A stretch of DNA of 64,000 nucleotides from Myceligenerans indicum (GCF_016742955.1 NZ_JABBYC010000003.1:1-64000); one strand, 5' to 3'; positions 1-8,713 are shown, counted from the first letter of the stretch. Translations and numbers: made by a program. Notes: generated by a model from the sequence alone, not told the origin.

Positions 1-38
1 CCTTATCGTCGGCAGCGTCAGATGTGTATAAGAGACAG
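1..38 (+). other. Untrimmed Nextera/Tn5 sequencing adapter at contig end
   Basis: Bases 6-38 match the 33-nt Illumina Nextera read-1 transposase adapter; bases 20-38 are the 19-nt Tn5 mosaic end AGATGTGTATAAGAGACAG. Bases 1-5 (CCTTA) occupy the place of the 3' end of an i5 index. This is library-preparation DNA left on an assembly end, not genome. Sequence just to its right may be the true contig edge or a chimeric read tail. Confidence 0.97.
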
Positions 39-72
39 TTCTTGTCGTTCTCGTCGCCGAGGAAGGTCGCCG

Positions 73-128
73 GAGGGAGGGAAGGAAGGAAGGAAGGAAG
101 GAAGGAGGGAGGGAGGGAGGGAGGGAAG
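73..128 (+). repeat. GGAA/GGGA purine microsatellite with G-quadruplex motif
   Basis: About 56 bases of pure G/A built from tetranucleotides: two GGGA-like units, roughly six GGAA units, then five GGG tracts separated by single A between about 108 and 126. The five-tract block fits the classic G-quadruplex pattern on the plus strand. It sits between the adapter and the nitroreductase stop codon. Being beside a contig end, it may be the low-complexity sequence that stopped the assembly, or a polymerase slippage product. Confidence 0.85.
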
Positions 129-143
129 CGAGCGAGCGGGGCG

Positions 144-764
144 TCAGAGGGTCTGGGCGACCTCGTCCAGGGCGAGGCGGGGCATGCGCCCGTGCGGCGT
201 GCCGGCGCCGTCGGCCACTCCGGCGGCGATCATCATGAACGACTTGTAGCCCGTCTCGGCGAAGAACTCCGCGTCCACGGCCTCGAAGTCCATGCCGTTC
301 ATCGGGCGGAGCGCCAGGCCGACCGAGCGCAGGGCCACGATCAGGTATCCCGCCTGGATCAGCGCGTTCGAACGGGCCATCCCGTCGCGGACGTCGGCGG
401 CGGGGTCGAGCTGCTCCTTGATGCCCGGGTAGACGGGGAACAGGCGCGGCAGGTGCTCGTGGAAGCCCGCGTCGTGGGCCAGGACGAGCGTGGCGGGAGC
501 CGCCTCGACCTTGGACTTGTTGCCGTCGGGCAGGTGCTTCAGCAGCCGTGCCTTCGCCTCGGGCGAGCGCAGGACGACGAAGCGCAGCGGCAGGGTGTTC
601 ATCGCCGTCGGGCCGAACTTGGCCAGGTCCCAGGCGGCCTGGAGGTGCGCGTCGGTCACCTCGGCGTCGGTCCACTCCGTGACCGAGCGAGCGGTGCGGA
701 ACAGACGGTCGGCCGTGGCGTCGTCGATGGCGAGGGGCGCGGCGGCTTCTAGTGTCTCGGTCAT
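144..764 (-). CDS. Nitroreductase family protein, malonic semialdehyde reductase (RutE/HadB-like)
   Basis: 206 residues, ATG start. The protein shows the short nitroreductase fold typical of the RutE/HadB group: an N-terminal helix with LFRTARSVTEWTD, the FMN-contact segment FGPTAMNTLPLRFVVLRS (about 51-68), and the C-terminal half with the GLALRPMNGMD loop. These are FMN-dependent NAD(P)H enzymes; the RutE branch reduces malonic semialdehyde to 3-hydroxypropionate during uracil breakdown. No other rut gene is visible here, so the in vivo substrate is uncertain. It is divergent from tsaD with about 195 bases between them. A TATTCT hexamer at 790-795 (minus strand) could be its -10 box, but no good -35 was found. 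Confidence 0.85.
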   Translation of the reverse strand: MTETLEAAAPLAIDDATADRLFRTARSVTEWTDAEVTDAHLQAAWDLAKFGPTAMNTLPLRFVVLRSPEAKARLLKHLPDGNKSKVEAAPATLVLAHDAGFHEHLPRLFPVYPGIKEQLDPAADVRDGMARSNALIQAGYLIVALRSVGLALRPMNGMDFEAVDAEFFAETGYKSFMMIAAGVADGAGTPHGRMPRLALDEVAQTL

Positions 765-959
765 GCCCGGCTCAACAACGCCGCGAGGCAGAATAGTTCA
801 AGATTCAACCGTGACTCCGCGCACACCGTGGTGTCACGATAGCGCCGAACTGGCGGGAACACCGTCCGAAGCAGAACAAATCCGGCAGGCCTCCCGCAGC
901 CCGGGTCACGCCGGCTGACTCCGGCGCGAGCCGGCCCGTGCGCGAACTAGCCTGGCCCC

Positions 960-2012
960 ATGACGTCTTCCGGCGAACCGCTCGTCCTCGGCATCGAGTC
1001 CTCCTGCGACGAGACCGGTGTGGCTCTCGTACGCGGCAACGATCTGCTGTTCGACGCCGTCGCGTCCTCGATGGAGGAGCACGCGCGCTTCGGCGGGATC
1101 ATTCCCGAGGTCGCCAGCCGCGCCCATCTCGAGGCGATGGTGCCCACGATCGAGCGAGCTCTCGACGAGGCGGGGGTCACGCTCTCGGACGTCGACGCCG
1201 TCGCCGTCACGGCGGGGCCCGGCCTGGTCGGACCGCTGACCATCGGGACGTCGGCCGCCAAGGCGCTGTCGATCGGCCTGGGCAAGCCCCTGTACGGCGT
1301 GAACCACGTCATCGGCCATGCCTGCGTGGACCAGCTCTCGGGCGGGGAGTTCCCCGACCGCGTCATGGCCCTCGTGGTCTCCGGCGGGCACTCCTCCCTG
1401 CTGCTCGTGGACGACATCGCCACCGATGTCACCGAACTCGGCTCCACGCTGGACGACGCCGCCGGCGAGGCCTTCGACAAGGTGGGCCGGCTGCTCGGCC
1501 TCCCCTACCCGGGTGGCCCGCACGTCGACCGGCTGGCGCGGGAGGGCGACCCGACGGCGATCCGCTTCCCGCGTGGCCTGACCGCCCCGAAGGACCAGGA
1601 GCGCCACGCCTACAACTTCAGCTTCTCCGGCCTGAAGACGGCCGTCGCCCGCTGGGTCGAGGCCCGGACCGACGCGGGCAAGGACATCCCGGTCGAGGAC
1701 GTGTGCGCGTCGTTCGCCGAGGCCGTCGCCGACGTACTGACCGCCAAGACCATCGCCGCCTGCCGGCGGCACGACGTCGACACCCTCGTCATCGGCGGCG
1801 GGTTCTCCGCGAACTCGCAGCTGCGCGAGATGGCCGCCAAGCGCTGCGCCGAGGCCGGGATCACGCTGCGCATCCCGCCCATCCGCCACTGCACGGACAA
1901 CGGCGCGATGATCGCCGCGCTGGGCTCGGCGGTGGTCCGCGCCGGCGTGGCCCCCAGCGGCCTGGACATTCCCGTGGACTCGTCGATGCCGCTGGAGACG
2001 ATCACGGTGTGA
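960..2012 (+). CDS. tsaD: tRNA N6-adenosine threonylcarbamoyltransferase TsaD
   Basis: 350 residues, ATG start. Catalyses transfer of the threonylcarbamoyl group from threonylcarbamoyl-AMP to A37 of ANN-decoding tRNAs, working with TsaB and TsaE in the cytoplasm. Seen: the N-terminal [10 protein letters not shown] nucleotide-binding strand (11-20), metal ligands H116 and H120 in NHVIGH, the [10 protein letters not shown] phosphate loop (about 141-150), and the CTDNGAMIA metal motif near the C terminus. Length is normal. In most actinobacteria tsaD follows rimI on the same strand; here it is inverted relative to tsaB, tsaE and rimI and converges on the sulfurtransferase gene, the two overlapping by 11 bases at their 3' ends. 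It therefore needs its own promoter in 765-959. Confidence 0.96.
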   Translation: MTSSGEPLVLGIESSCDETGVALVRGNDLLFDAVASSMEEHARFGGIIPEVASRAHLEAMVPTIERALDEAGVTLSDVDAVAVTAGPGLVGPLTIGTSAAKALSIGLGKPLYGVNHVIGHACVDQLSGGEFPDRVMALVVSGGHSSLLLVDDIATDVTELGSTLDDAAGEAFDKVGRLLGLPYPGGPHVDRLAREGDPTAIRFPRGLTAPKDQERHAYNFSFSGLKTAVARWVEARTDAGKDIPVEDVCASFAEAVADVLTAKTIAACRRHDVDTLVIGGGFSANSQLREMAAKRCAEAGITLRIPPIRHCTDNGAMIAALGSAVVRAGVAPSGLDIPVDSSMPLETITV

Positions 2013-2919
2013 CCGGGCGGCCTGGCCCCGTCGCCACCTCACGGGTGGGGTCGTTGGACCACTGGGACCACGAGCCGGGGAAGAGCGAGGCCACGATCCC
2101 GGTCGCGGCGAGCGCGGCGACCTCGTGCGATGCCGTGACACCCGAGCCGCAGTAGACGCCGACGCCGTGGGCCTGACCGGGCTCGTCCGACCTGGCGGCA
2201 CCGTCAGTATGAAGGCCCAGTGCGGCGAACCGCTCCCGCAGTCCGGCGTCGTCCAGGAACCGGCCGTCCTCGGCGAGGTTTCCTGTCGTGGGTGCGGACA
2301 ACGCCCCCGGGATGTGCCCGGCCTGCGGGTCCACCGGCTCGACCTCACCCCGGAAGCGTTCCCCTGCTCGTGCGTCCAGGAGTGCGCCGTCACCGCCGGC
2401 CAGCGCGGCAGCGCCGTCGGCGTCGAGGACCGGCATGCCGCCCGGCCGCACGACGACGTCTCCCGGCTCGGCCGTCACGTCACCGGCCTCGAGCGCGTGT
2501 CCGGCGGCGTTCCACGCGTCGAGCCCGCCGTCGAGGATGCGGACGTCCTCCAGCCCGAAGTAGCGCAGCAGCCACCAGGCCCGTGCCGCCGACGTCCCGC
2601 CGACGCCGTCGTACACGACCACGTGGGAGTCCTGGTGCACGCCCCAGCGACGGGCGGCTTCCTGGAAGGCGGCCGGCGACGGCAGCGGGTGCCGCCCGGC
2701 GGCGGGTGACGCGGGCGCGGCGAGCTCGGTCTCGAGGTCCACGTAGACCGCCCCGGGAAGGTGCCCCGCGCGGTAGCGGTCGGCGCCGTCGGTCATCCCG
2801 AGCGCCCAGCGCACGTCGAGCACCACGGGTGTCCCCGCCGCGGGATCGCCGGGCGGCCCACCGGTGGCCCCCAGGTCCGACGCCAGCTCTCCGGCCTCGA
2901 TCAAGACGTCTTCCCGCAC
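2002..2919 (-). CDS. Sulfurtransferase, two rhodanese domains (3-mercaptopyruvate type)
   Basis: 305 residues from a GTG preceded by GAGGAG at good spacing. Two tandem rhodanese domains: the inactive N-terminal one (about 30-145, with DVRWALG and [15 protein letters not shown]) and the catalytic C-terminal one (about 165-295) carrying the active-site loop YCGSGVTA. The loop sequence CGSGVTA is the one associated with 3-mercaptopyruvate sulfurtransferases, rather than the CRxGxR type of thiosulfate sulfurtransferases. Likely moves sulfane sulfur from mercaptopyruvate to thiols. It is separated from rimI upstream by a hairpin, so probably has its own promoter; it is convergent with tsaD. Confidence 0.88.
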   Translation of the reverse strand: MREDVLIEAGELASDLGATGGPPGDPAAGTPVVLDVRWALGMTDGADRYRAGHLPGAVYVDLETELAAPASPAAGRHPLPSPAAFQEAARRWGVHQDSHVVVYDGVGGTSAARAWWLLRYFGLEDVRILDGGLDAWNAAGHALEAGDVTAEPGDVVVRPGGMPVLDADGAAALAGGDGALLDARAGERFRGEVEPVDPQAGHIPGALSAPTTGNLAEDGRFLDDAGLRERFAALGLHTDGAARSDEPGQAHGVGVYCGSGVTASHEVAALAATGIVASLFPGSWSQWSNDPTREVATGPGRPVTP

Positions 2920-2939
2920 GTCAGCGCTCCTCTCGTCAC

Positions 2940-2968
2940 ACCGGGCCCGCCTCGGCGGCAGGCCCGGT
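2940..2968 (-). terminator. Putative terminator after rimI
   Basis: ACCGGGCC pairs perfectly with GGCCCGGT around a GC-rich 13-base centre, about 75 bases past the rimI stop and before the sulfurtransferase start. No T tract. It would close the alr-tsaE-GH5-tsaB-rimI run. Confidence 0.5.
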
Positions 2969-3043
2969 TCCTGGCACGGCGATCACTGCCGCCGAGCGCG
3001 CGCGGCGCCCGGTTCGCGTCCTGGCCCCCGTTCGCGGGGCCGT

Positions 3044-3553
3044 TCAGGCGGCGTCGCCGTCGTCCGCGGCGGCACGCGGCTCGGACCGCAGGTCCAGCCG
3101 CATCGTGTAGGCGTCCTTGTTCTCGGGCTGGTAGTAGCGCTTGCGCACCGCCAGCACCTCGAAACCGGAACGACGGTACATCGCGAGGGCGGGCTCGTTG
3201 TCCACCCGCACCTCCAGCAGGACGGCGTTCGCCTTCAGCTTCCTCGCGTGCGCGATCAGCTCGTCCAGCAGCAGGCGGCCCACACCGCTGCGCTGGAAGG
3301 CCCTGGCGACACCGATGGTCATGACCTGCGCGTCGTCCCCGTCGAACCAGAGCCCGGCGTACCCGATGACGGGATCGGGGCCGATCGACCCCGGTTCGTC
3401 CACGGTGGCGACGATGTACCAGCGGCCGAGCGCAGCGAGCTCGTCGGCGAGCATGCCGTAGGTCCAGGCACCCGCCCCGAAGAGTTCGCGTTCCAGCCAC
3501 AGCACGCGATCGAAGTCGGAGCTGCGGAGCGGGCGCACGTGGAACTCGGGCAT
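3044..3553 (-). CDS. rimI: Ribosomal protein S18-alanine N-acetyltransferase RimI
   Basis: 169 residues, starting at the ATG at 3551-3553 (MPEFHVRPL); longer in-frame extensions run into tsaB and are not used. Single GNAT domain: substrate strand FDRVLWLERELFGAGAW (about 14-30), then the acetyl-CoA pyrophosphate loop QRSGVGRLLLDEL, and the C-terminal NKDAYTMRLDL strand typical of RimI. Acetylates the N-terminal alanine of ribosomal protein S18 from acetyl-CoA. Lies 19 bases downstream of tsaB, as in most actinobacteria, so co-transcription is likely. Confidence 0.92.
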   Translation of the reverse strand: MPEFHVRPLRSSDFDRVLWLERELFGAGAWTYGMLADELAALGRWYIVATVDEPGSIGPDPVIGYAGLWFDGDDAQVMTIGVARAFQRSGVGRLLLDELIAHARKLKANAVLLEVRVDNEPALAMYRRSGFEVLAVRKRYYQPENKDAYTMRLDLRSEPRAAADDGDAA

Positions 3554-3572
3554 ATCACCAGGATAGGCCCGG

Positions 3573-4313
3573 TCAGCCGAGCGCGGGAGACTTCGGCGGC
3601 GCCGGTTCCTGCACATCGGGGCGCCGGAGGTAGAGCGGCTCGGTCGGCAGGGCCAGGCCGGCGTCGCGGCGCGCGAGGGCGAGCCGGGCAAGGACGGTGG
3701 CGTCGGGCAGGAGCGGGGCGTCGTCGTCGAGGGGCAGGACGTCGGGATACAGCGCGGCCCCCTCGCCGACGACGACGGCCCGGGCGCCCGCAACGCCCGT
3801 CGCCGGACCTGCCACGGCGCCGGGCTGCGCTTCCGCGACCGCCGCCGCACGGCCGACCTCGGGCCCTGCGACGGTCCGGACCACGGGCACGCCATGAGGC
3901 CCCTCGTGCGCGACGACCCGGTAGCGGGCCCAGTAGACCTCCTTGCGCCGGGCGTCCGAGGCGACCAGTACCTCGTCGTCGGGATCGAGCCCGAGATCGC
4001 TCACCGCCTGCGCCGCGAGACCGTCGAGGCTCGGCACACCGAGCACGGGGATCCCCACCGCGAGCGCCAGCGTCCGTGCGGTGACGAGCCCGACCCGCAG
4101 CCCGGTGAACGGCGCCGGCCCGGTCCCGGCGACGACGGCGGTCAGCGCGGTGCGGTCGGTCCCGGCGTCGTCGAGGACCTGGGTGATCAGCGGCGCGAGG
4201 GATTCGGCGTGCCGCCGCCGTTCGCCGGACGAGCGGGCGGCGAGACGACCGCCGGTCTCGCTCACGAGCGCGACGGACACGGCGGCGGAGGTGTCGATGG
4301 CGAGGACTGGCAC
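3573..4313 (-). CDS. tsaB: tRNA threonylcarbamoyladenosine biosynthesis protein TsaB
   Basis: 246 residues from the GTG at 4311-4313 (VPVLAIDTS); an ATG further upstream would add 58 low-complexity residues and is rejected. ASKHA-fold paralogue of TsaD that scaffolds the TsaBDE complex. Seen: the N-terminal LAIDTSAAVSVAL strand, the phosphate-loop-like GPAPFTGLRVG (family usually GPGSFTGLR), and the ASDARRKEVYWARY segment characteristic of actinobacterial TsaB. The upstream neighbour on the same strand is the GH5 gene 64 bases away, not tsaE. Confidence 0.94.
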   Translation of the reverse strand: MPVLAIDTSAAVSVALVSETGGRLAARSSGERRRHAESLAPLITQVLDDAGTDRTALTAVVAGTGPAPFTGLRVGLVTARTLALAVGIPVLGVPSLDGLAAQAVSDLGLDPDDEVLVASDARRKEVYWARYRVVAHEGPHGVPVVRTVAGPEVGRAAAVAEAQPGAVAGPATGVAGARAVVVGEGAALYPDVLPLDDDAPLLPDATVLARLALARRDAGLALPTEPLYLRRPDVQEPAPPKSPALG

Positions 4314-4377
4314 GAGGCCAGCGTAGTTCGGGACGGCGGAACCCAGAACTCGGGGTGTCCGGCGGGCCGCGACCGGC

Positions 4378-5436
4378 TCAGAAGTCGTCCGGCGTGCGGA
4401 TCCGGTCGCGGATCCAGCGCCCGGCCTCCTTGAGGGAGCCGGTCCCGTACGACCCGCCCGAGCAGGTTCCCTCCGTGAAGACCGCACCCGACCGGTGGTC
4501 GTCGGAGAAGTTCCAGTTCACCCAGCTGATCTTCTTCTCCGCCGCGAGGTCGAGGTACTGCTGGGACCTGGCGAAGTCGTCGGCGCCCTCGCCCGCGTAG
4601 TCCTGGGTGCCGAACTCGGTGATGAACACCGGGACCTGGTCCGCGGCGCGGGAGAGGGCGTCCAGGTACTCCTGGCCGTGCGACGCGGCGTAGAAGTGGA
4701 AGGTGTACATCACGTTCGAGGCGTCGACCGGGTCGTTCACCACCTCGGACTCGTCCGAGCCGTCGGACACGCCGAAGGACGACCATCCCGGCGTCCCGAG
4801 CAGCACGACGGCGTCGGGGGCGTGCTCGCGGATCACCGGCACGATCTGCTCGTGGTAGTTCTTCACGGTCTGCCACGACACGCCGTTCGGCTCGTTCGCG
4901 ACCTCGTAGATGATGTTGTCCTGGTCGCCGTGACGCTCGGCGACGGCGGTGAAGAACGTCCTGGCGCGCTCCAGGTTCACGGTCGGGTCCCCCGGGTCGA
5001 GCAGGTGCCAGTCGACGATCGCGTACATGCCTCGTGCCGTGAGCATGTCGATGTAGGTGTCCACGAGGTCGGTGAACCTCTCCGGATCGGTCTCGTAGCC
5101 TCCTTCCTGCACGTAGGTGGAGATCCGCAGGACATCGGCGTTCCAGTCGTCCGCGAGGGTGTCGAGCGAGGCGTCGTTCACGCACCGGGCGTACCACTGC
5201 GTGCCGTGCGTGCTCATGCCGCGCAGCTGGATCGGTGTGTCGTGCTCGTTGCACAGGTTCACGCCGCACACGTGGAGGCTGCCGTTCGCCGCGACCGGCG
5301 TGGCGGGATCCGGTGAAGTGCTGGTGGGGTCTGCCGGTGTCACGAGGCCGGGTACGGCCAGGGCGGCCAGTCCCAGCACCGCGGCCGCGACGACTGCGAC
5401 GACCACGACGACCACCGGCGGGCGACGGGTACCCAC
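4378..5436 (-). CDS. Secreted glycoside hydrolase family 5 (endoglucanase-like)
   Basis: 352 residues. N-terminal membrane/signal segment (about 7-30, a valine/alanine run after MGTRRPP), a Pro/Thr/Ser linker to about 50, then one GH5 catalytic domain to the end; no carbohydrate-binding module. Catalytic acid/base Glu182 lies in YEVANEP and the nucleophile Glu274 in VFITEFGTQDY; the substrate-site His247/Tyr249 pair is in YTFHFYAAS. The pattern resembles the cellulase GH5_2 subfamily, hydrolysing beta-1,4-glucans outside the cell. Whether the N-terminal segment is cleaved or stays as an anchor cannot be told. The gene sits between tsaE and tsaB, an unusual place that splits the t6A operon. 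Confidence 0.92.
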   Translation of the reverse strand: MGTRRPPVVVVVVAVVAAAVLGLAALAVPGLVTPADPTSTSPDPATPVAANGSLHVCGVNLCNEHDTPIQLRGMSTHGTQWYARCVNDASLDTLADDWNADVLRISTYVQEGGYETDPERFTDLVDTYIDMLTARGMYAIVDWHLLDPGDPTVNLERARTFFTAVAERHGDQDNIIYEVANEPNGVSWQTVKNYHEQIVPVIREHAPDAVVLLGTPGWSSFGVSDGSDESEVVNDPVDASNVMYTFHFYAASHGQEYLDALSRAADQVPVFITEFGTQDYAGEGADDFARSQQYLDLAAEKKISWVNWNFSDDHRSGAVFTEGTCSGGSYGTGSLKEAGRWIRDRIRTPDDF

Positions 5437-5482
5437 GTGAAACTCCCTCGATTCGTGTCCGCCGGGCCAGGATCTTGCGTGG

Positions 5483-6148
5483 TCAGGCGCGCGGGCCCGT
5501 CCACCGCTCTCCGACGCCGCGGATCGTCGCGCGCCGCACGCCGGACTCCGGGTCGTCCGGATCGGGCTCTCCTCCGCGCGGCCGGGCGAGGTCGATCTCC
5601 AGCCGGTCCTCCGTGAGGGCCTCGGCGAGGCCGCGACCCCACTCGACGACCGTCACCGACTCGTCCAGCGAGGAGTCCAGGTCCAGGGCGTCGAGCTCGC
5701 CGAGACCGCCCAGCCGGTAGGCGTCCACGTGCACCAGAGCCGGGCCGCGTGTCCCGTCCTGGCGCGGGAGCGGCGGGTGCTCGCGCGCGATGATGAAGGT
5801 GGGCGAGGCGACCTGCCCGCGCACGCCGAGTGCGCGGCCGAGCCCCTGCGTGAGGGTCGTCTTCCCGGCTCCGAGATCTCCGGTGAGGATCACGAGGTCG
5901 CCCGCGCGCAGCAGTTCCGCGAGCGTGGCTCCCAGGGCGCGTGTCGCGTCGGCGTCGGGCAGTTCCAGCGTCACGGATCCGGCACCGGCTCCGAGTGCCC
6001 GCACCGCGGCGCGGACGGTCGACGCCGCCACCGCGTCCGCATCGCTGCCTTTCGCGGGCGCGCCGTCCTGGGGCGTCGTGCCCGTCTGCGATGTCGAGCC
6101 CGCGCCCGCCGTCGCGCCGTTTCCCGGCGTCACCGTTCTCCCGCTCAT
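5483..6148 (-). CDS. tsaE: tRNA threonylcarbamoyladenosine biosynthesis ATPase TsaE
   Basis: 221 residues from the ATG at 6146-6148, chosen because GGGGAG lies about 7 bases upstream and the start forms an ATGA overlap with the alr stop; an ATG two codons earlier is possible. A low-complexity Gly/Ala/Thr tail of about 50 residues precedes the P-loop ATPase domain: Walker A LTGDLGAGKTTLTQGLG, PTFIIAREH switch, LVHVDAYRL, and VTVVEWGRGLAEAL. It drives turnover of the TsaB-TsaD complex. The long N-terminal extension is not part of the usual fold of about 150 residues. Confidence 0.94.
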   Translation of the reverse strand: MSGRTVTPGNGATAGAGSTSQTGTTPQDGAPAKGSDADAVAASTVRAAVRALGAGAGSVTLELPDADATRALGATLAELLRAGDLVILTGDLGAGKTTLTQGLGRALGVRGQVASPTFIIAREHPPLPRQDGTRGPALVHVDAYRLGGLGELDALDLDSSLDESVTVVEWGRGLAEALTEDRLEIDLARPRGGEPDPDDPESGVRRATIRGVGERWTGPRA

Positions 6149-7452
6149 GACCATGCTCCCCGGCCGGCCGGCGCGCCGAGGATCGCGCCGTCCGCACCCA
6201 CGTCCTGCGTACCGGCGTAGACGCGCGGGACGCGCGCCGCGATACGGGTGACGATCTCGTAGCTGATGGTGCCTGCGGCCTGCGCCCAGTCCTCGGCGTT
6301 GGGCGCCCCGGCGTGCTCGACGCCGTCGGCCTGCCCGAACAGGGTAACGACGTCCCCGGCCCGCTCGGTCGCGTACGGGCCGAGGTCCACCATGATCTGG
6401 TCCATGCAGACCCGGCCCGCGACCCGGACGACGCGCGCGGCGCCGGGGCCTGCCTCCCGTGAGGCGAGGTCGCCCACGCCGCCGCCCACCAGCACGGGCC
6501 CTCCCGGTCCGAGCGCTCCGCCGCTGGCGTGGCGCGGGATGCCGTCCGCGTACCCGAGGGGGATCACGCCGAGGGTGGTGTCCTGGGACGTCGCGTAGTG
6601 CAGCCCGTAGGAGACCCCGCTGCCGGCGGGGACCCGTTTCACGGTCGCGAGTCGCGCCTCCAGCGTCATCGCGGGCCGGAGCCCGTAGCTGCTCGGGACG
6701 CTGATCTGCGGCACGGGCGTGAGGCCGTACATGGCGATCCCTGTCCGCACGAGGTCCCAGGCCGTGTCCGGCCGCGTGAGCGTCGCGGCGGAGTTGGCGA
6801 GGTGGCGCACCTCGGGTGCGAACCCGGCGCGCTCGACGGCGCTCACGGTGTCCTCGAACGTCTTGGCCTGGGCGTCGATGCTGGGATGGCCCGGCTCGTC
6901 GGCGCACGCGAAGTGCGACATGACGCCGGTCACCTCGATCAGCCCGCGCAGTTCGGCGGCGCGCGCCAGCACGCCGGGCAGGTCGGACGGGGTGATCCCG
7001 TTGCGCCCGAGCCCGGTGTCGACCTTGAGGTGCACCCGTGCGGGACGCCCGGAGGAGCGGGCGGCATCGGCCGCCGCGTCCAGTCCCCACGGCGCCGCGA
7101 CGCCGATGTCGATGTCCGCGACCAGCAGGTCCTCCAGGGGTGCACCGGGCGCGTAGAGCCAGGTGAGGATGCGCGCATCGGCGGGGGTGACACCGCCGTG
7201 ACGCAGCCGCAGCGCCTCACCGGTCTGCGCCGCGCCGAGCCAGGTCGCTCCGCCCGCGAGCGCCGCCCGCGCGGTGGGCAGCAGCCCGTGGCCGTACGCG
7301 TCGCCCTTGACCACGGCCATGAGCGCGGCACCCGGGGCCGCGCCGCGCAGCGCTCGCACGTTGTCGCGGATGGCGGTCAGGTCGACGACAGCGCGGGCGG
7401 GGTACTCGGGATCGAACCCGGGCAGGACACCGGCGGGCGGGGTGGTGCTCAC
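6145..7452 (-). CDS. alr: Alanine racemase
   Basis: 435 residues from the GTG at 7450-7452 (VSTTPPAGVLPGFDPEYPARA), preceded by GGGAGA; the ATG 25 codons upstream adds an Arg/Pro-rich tail. PLP fold-type III enzyme making D-alanine for peptidoglycan. Lys49 in MAVVKGDAYGHG is the PLP lysine (family usually KADAYGHG), and VSYGLHYAT carries the catalytic tyrosine of the second domain; VCMDQIMVDLG is the conserved C-terminal segment. Heads the minus-strand run alr-tsaE; divergent from the pseudouridine synthase gene with 90 bases between, so its promoter lies there. Confidence 0.95.
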   Translation of the reverse strand: MSTTPPAGVLPGFDPEYPARAVVDLTAIRDNVRALRGAAPGAALMAVVKGDAYGHGLLPTARAALAGGATWLGAAQTGEALRLRHGGVTPADARILTWLYAPGAPLEDLLVADIDIGVAAPWGLDAAADAARSSGRPARVHLKVDTGLGRNGITPSDLPGVLARAAELRGLIEVTGVMSHFACADEPGHPSIDAQAKTFEDTVSAVERAGFAPEVRHLANSAATLTRPDTAWDLVRTGIAMYGLTPVPQISVPSSYGLRPAMTLEARLATVKRVPAGSGVSYGLHYATSQDTTLGVIPLGYADGIPRHASGGALGPGGPVLVGGGVGDLASREAGPGAARVVRVAGRVCMDQIMVDLGPYATERAGDVVTLFGQADGVEHAGAPNAEDWAQAAGTISYEIVTRIAARVPRVYAGTQDVGADGAILGAPAGRGAWS

Positions 7453-7542
7453 GAAGGCGATTCTCCCACCGCGTGGGCGGCCGCGTGCGAGAGGTCCGGG
7501 ACGGGCGGGTGGATCCGGATCGCGCACGGGCTACGGTGAGGC

Positions 7543-8610
7543 GTGCGCTCACCCCTGCCCGTGCGCGACGGACTCAACCCCACGCGGCTCGTGCTGCCCC
7601 ACGACGCGGCGACCGTCGCGCTGTACCCGACGTCGTACGCGTGGTTGCTCGAGCGGTTCCCCGACGACGCCGTCCGCCTGCGCGAGAAGGTCGCCGGGGG
7701 TGAGGTCGTGACGGAGCGGGGTGAGCCGATCACTCCCGGCACCCCGTACCGGCCGCGGGGTTTCCTGTTCCTGTACCGCGACCCGCCGGCGGACGAGCCG
7801 GCCGTTCCGTTCGAACCGGAGATCCTGCATCGCGACGACGACCTGCTTGTGGTCGACAAGCCGCACTTCCTGGCCACGATGCCGCGGGGCCGCTGGATCC
7901 GGAACACCGTGCTGGTTCGGCTGCGGGCGTCGCTCGACCTGCCGGAGCTCAGTCCCGTGCACCGGCTCGACCGGCCCACGGCCGGGGTGCTGGTTCTGAC
8001 CGTCCGCCGGGAGGTGCGGGGCGCGTACCAGATGCTCTTCCAGGAGCGGCAGGTCAGGAAGGTCTACGAGGCGGTCGCGCCGCTGCCACGGCTCAGATCA
8101 CTGTCGGTGGACGACGGCGGTCGCGGCGCGGCGGACGCGGACGGTGCGGATCACGCAAACGGCGGTTGCGGCGCGGCAGAGGCGAACGGCGCGGCAGGCG
8201 ACCCGCCGTCGGACGCCGATGTGATCCGCCGGCTGGCGGACGGGCAGGCCGTCACGATCCGCTCCCGGATCGAGAAGCATCGCGGCACCGCTCCCGCACA
8301 AGAGCTGCCGGGCGAGCCGAATGCGGAGTCGCTGATCACGCTCGTAGCCCGCGACGATGCTCGCGGCCTGGGCCGGTACCGCCTCGAACCGCGCACCGGG
8401 AAGACGCACCAGCTCCGGCTGCACATGGCGTCGCTGGGTGTGCCGATCCTGCACGACCCGTTCTGGCCGGTGCTGCGCGAGGACGCCGCGGACGACTTCG
8501 ACCGCCCGCTCCAGCTGCTGGCTCGCTCGCTGGAGTTCCGCGACCCGTTGACCGGCGACCCGCGCCGCTTCGAGTCCCGCCTGTCGCTCGGCGAGTTCGC
8601 CGCACCGTGA
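7543..8610 (+). CDS. RluA-family pseudouridine synthase with repeat-built insertion
   Basis: 355 residues from GTG (VRSPLPVRDGLNP). N-terminal family extension (1-90), then the pseudouridine synthase fold with the catalytic motif HRLDRPTAG (Asp143) and the C-terminal RYRLEPRTGKTHQLRLHMA strand. Isomerises uridine in rRNA or tRNA; the target cannot be assigned. Between about residues 187 and 220 is a low-complexity Gly/Ala/Asp insertion made of two copies of a GG-x-GAA-x-A(D/N)GA unit, matching a direct DNA repeat around 8111-8200 (period about 48 bases). This looks like an in-frame duplication in a surface loop. Divergent from alr. Confidence 0.9.
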   Translation: MRSPLPVRDGLNPTRLVLPHDAATVALYPTSYAWLLERFPDDAVRLREKVAGGEVVTERGEPITPGTPYRPRGFLFLYRDPPADEPAVPFEPEILHRDDDLLVVDKPHFLATMPRGRWIRNTVLVRLRASLDLPELSPVHRLDRPTAGVLVLTVRREVRGAYQMLFQERQVRKVYEAVAPLPRLRSLSVDDGGRGAADADGADHANGGCGAAEANGAAGDPPSDADVIRRLADGQAVTIRSRIEKHRGTAPAQELPGEPNAESLITLVARDDARGLGRYRLEPRTGKTHQLRLHMASLGVPILHDPFWPVLREDAADDFDRPLQLLARSLEFRDPLTGDPRRFESRLSLGEFAAP

Positions 8611-8713
8611 GACCACCGCGGTTCGCGGCGCGGTCCGCGCGGTGACTCAGCCGGCGCGTGAAGAACCATTCACCCGGTTCCGGACAGGTGTCCCCTGGTG
8701 CCAGGATGGGCGC

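Noticed and set aside
24..752. 242-codon plus-strand frame starting inside the adapter
   Set aside because: Begins in synthetic sequence, crosses the purine microsatellite and is antisense to the nitroreductase.
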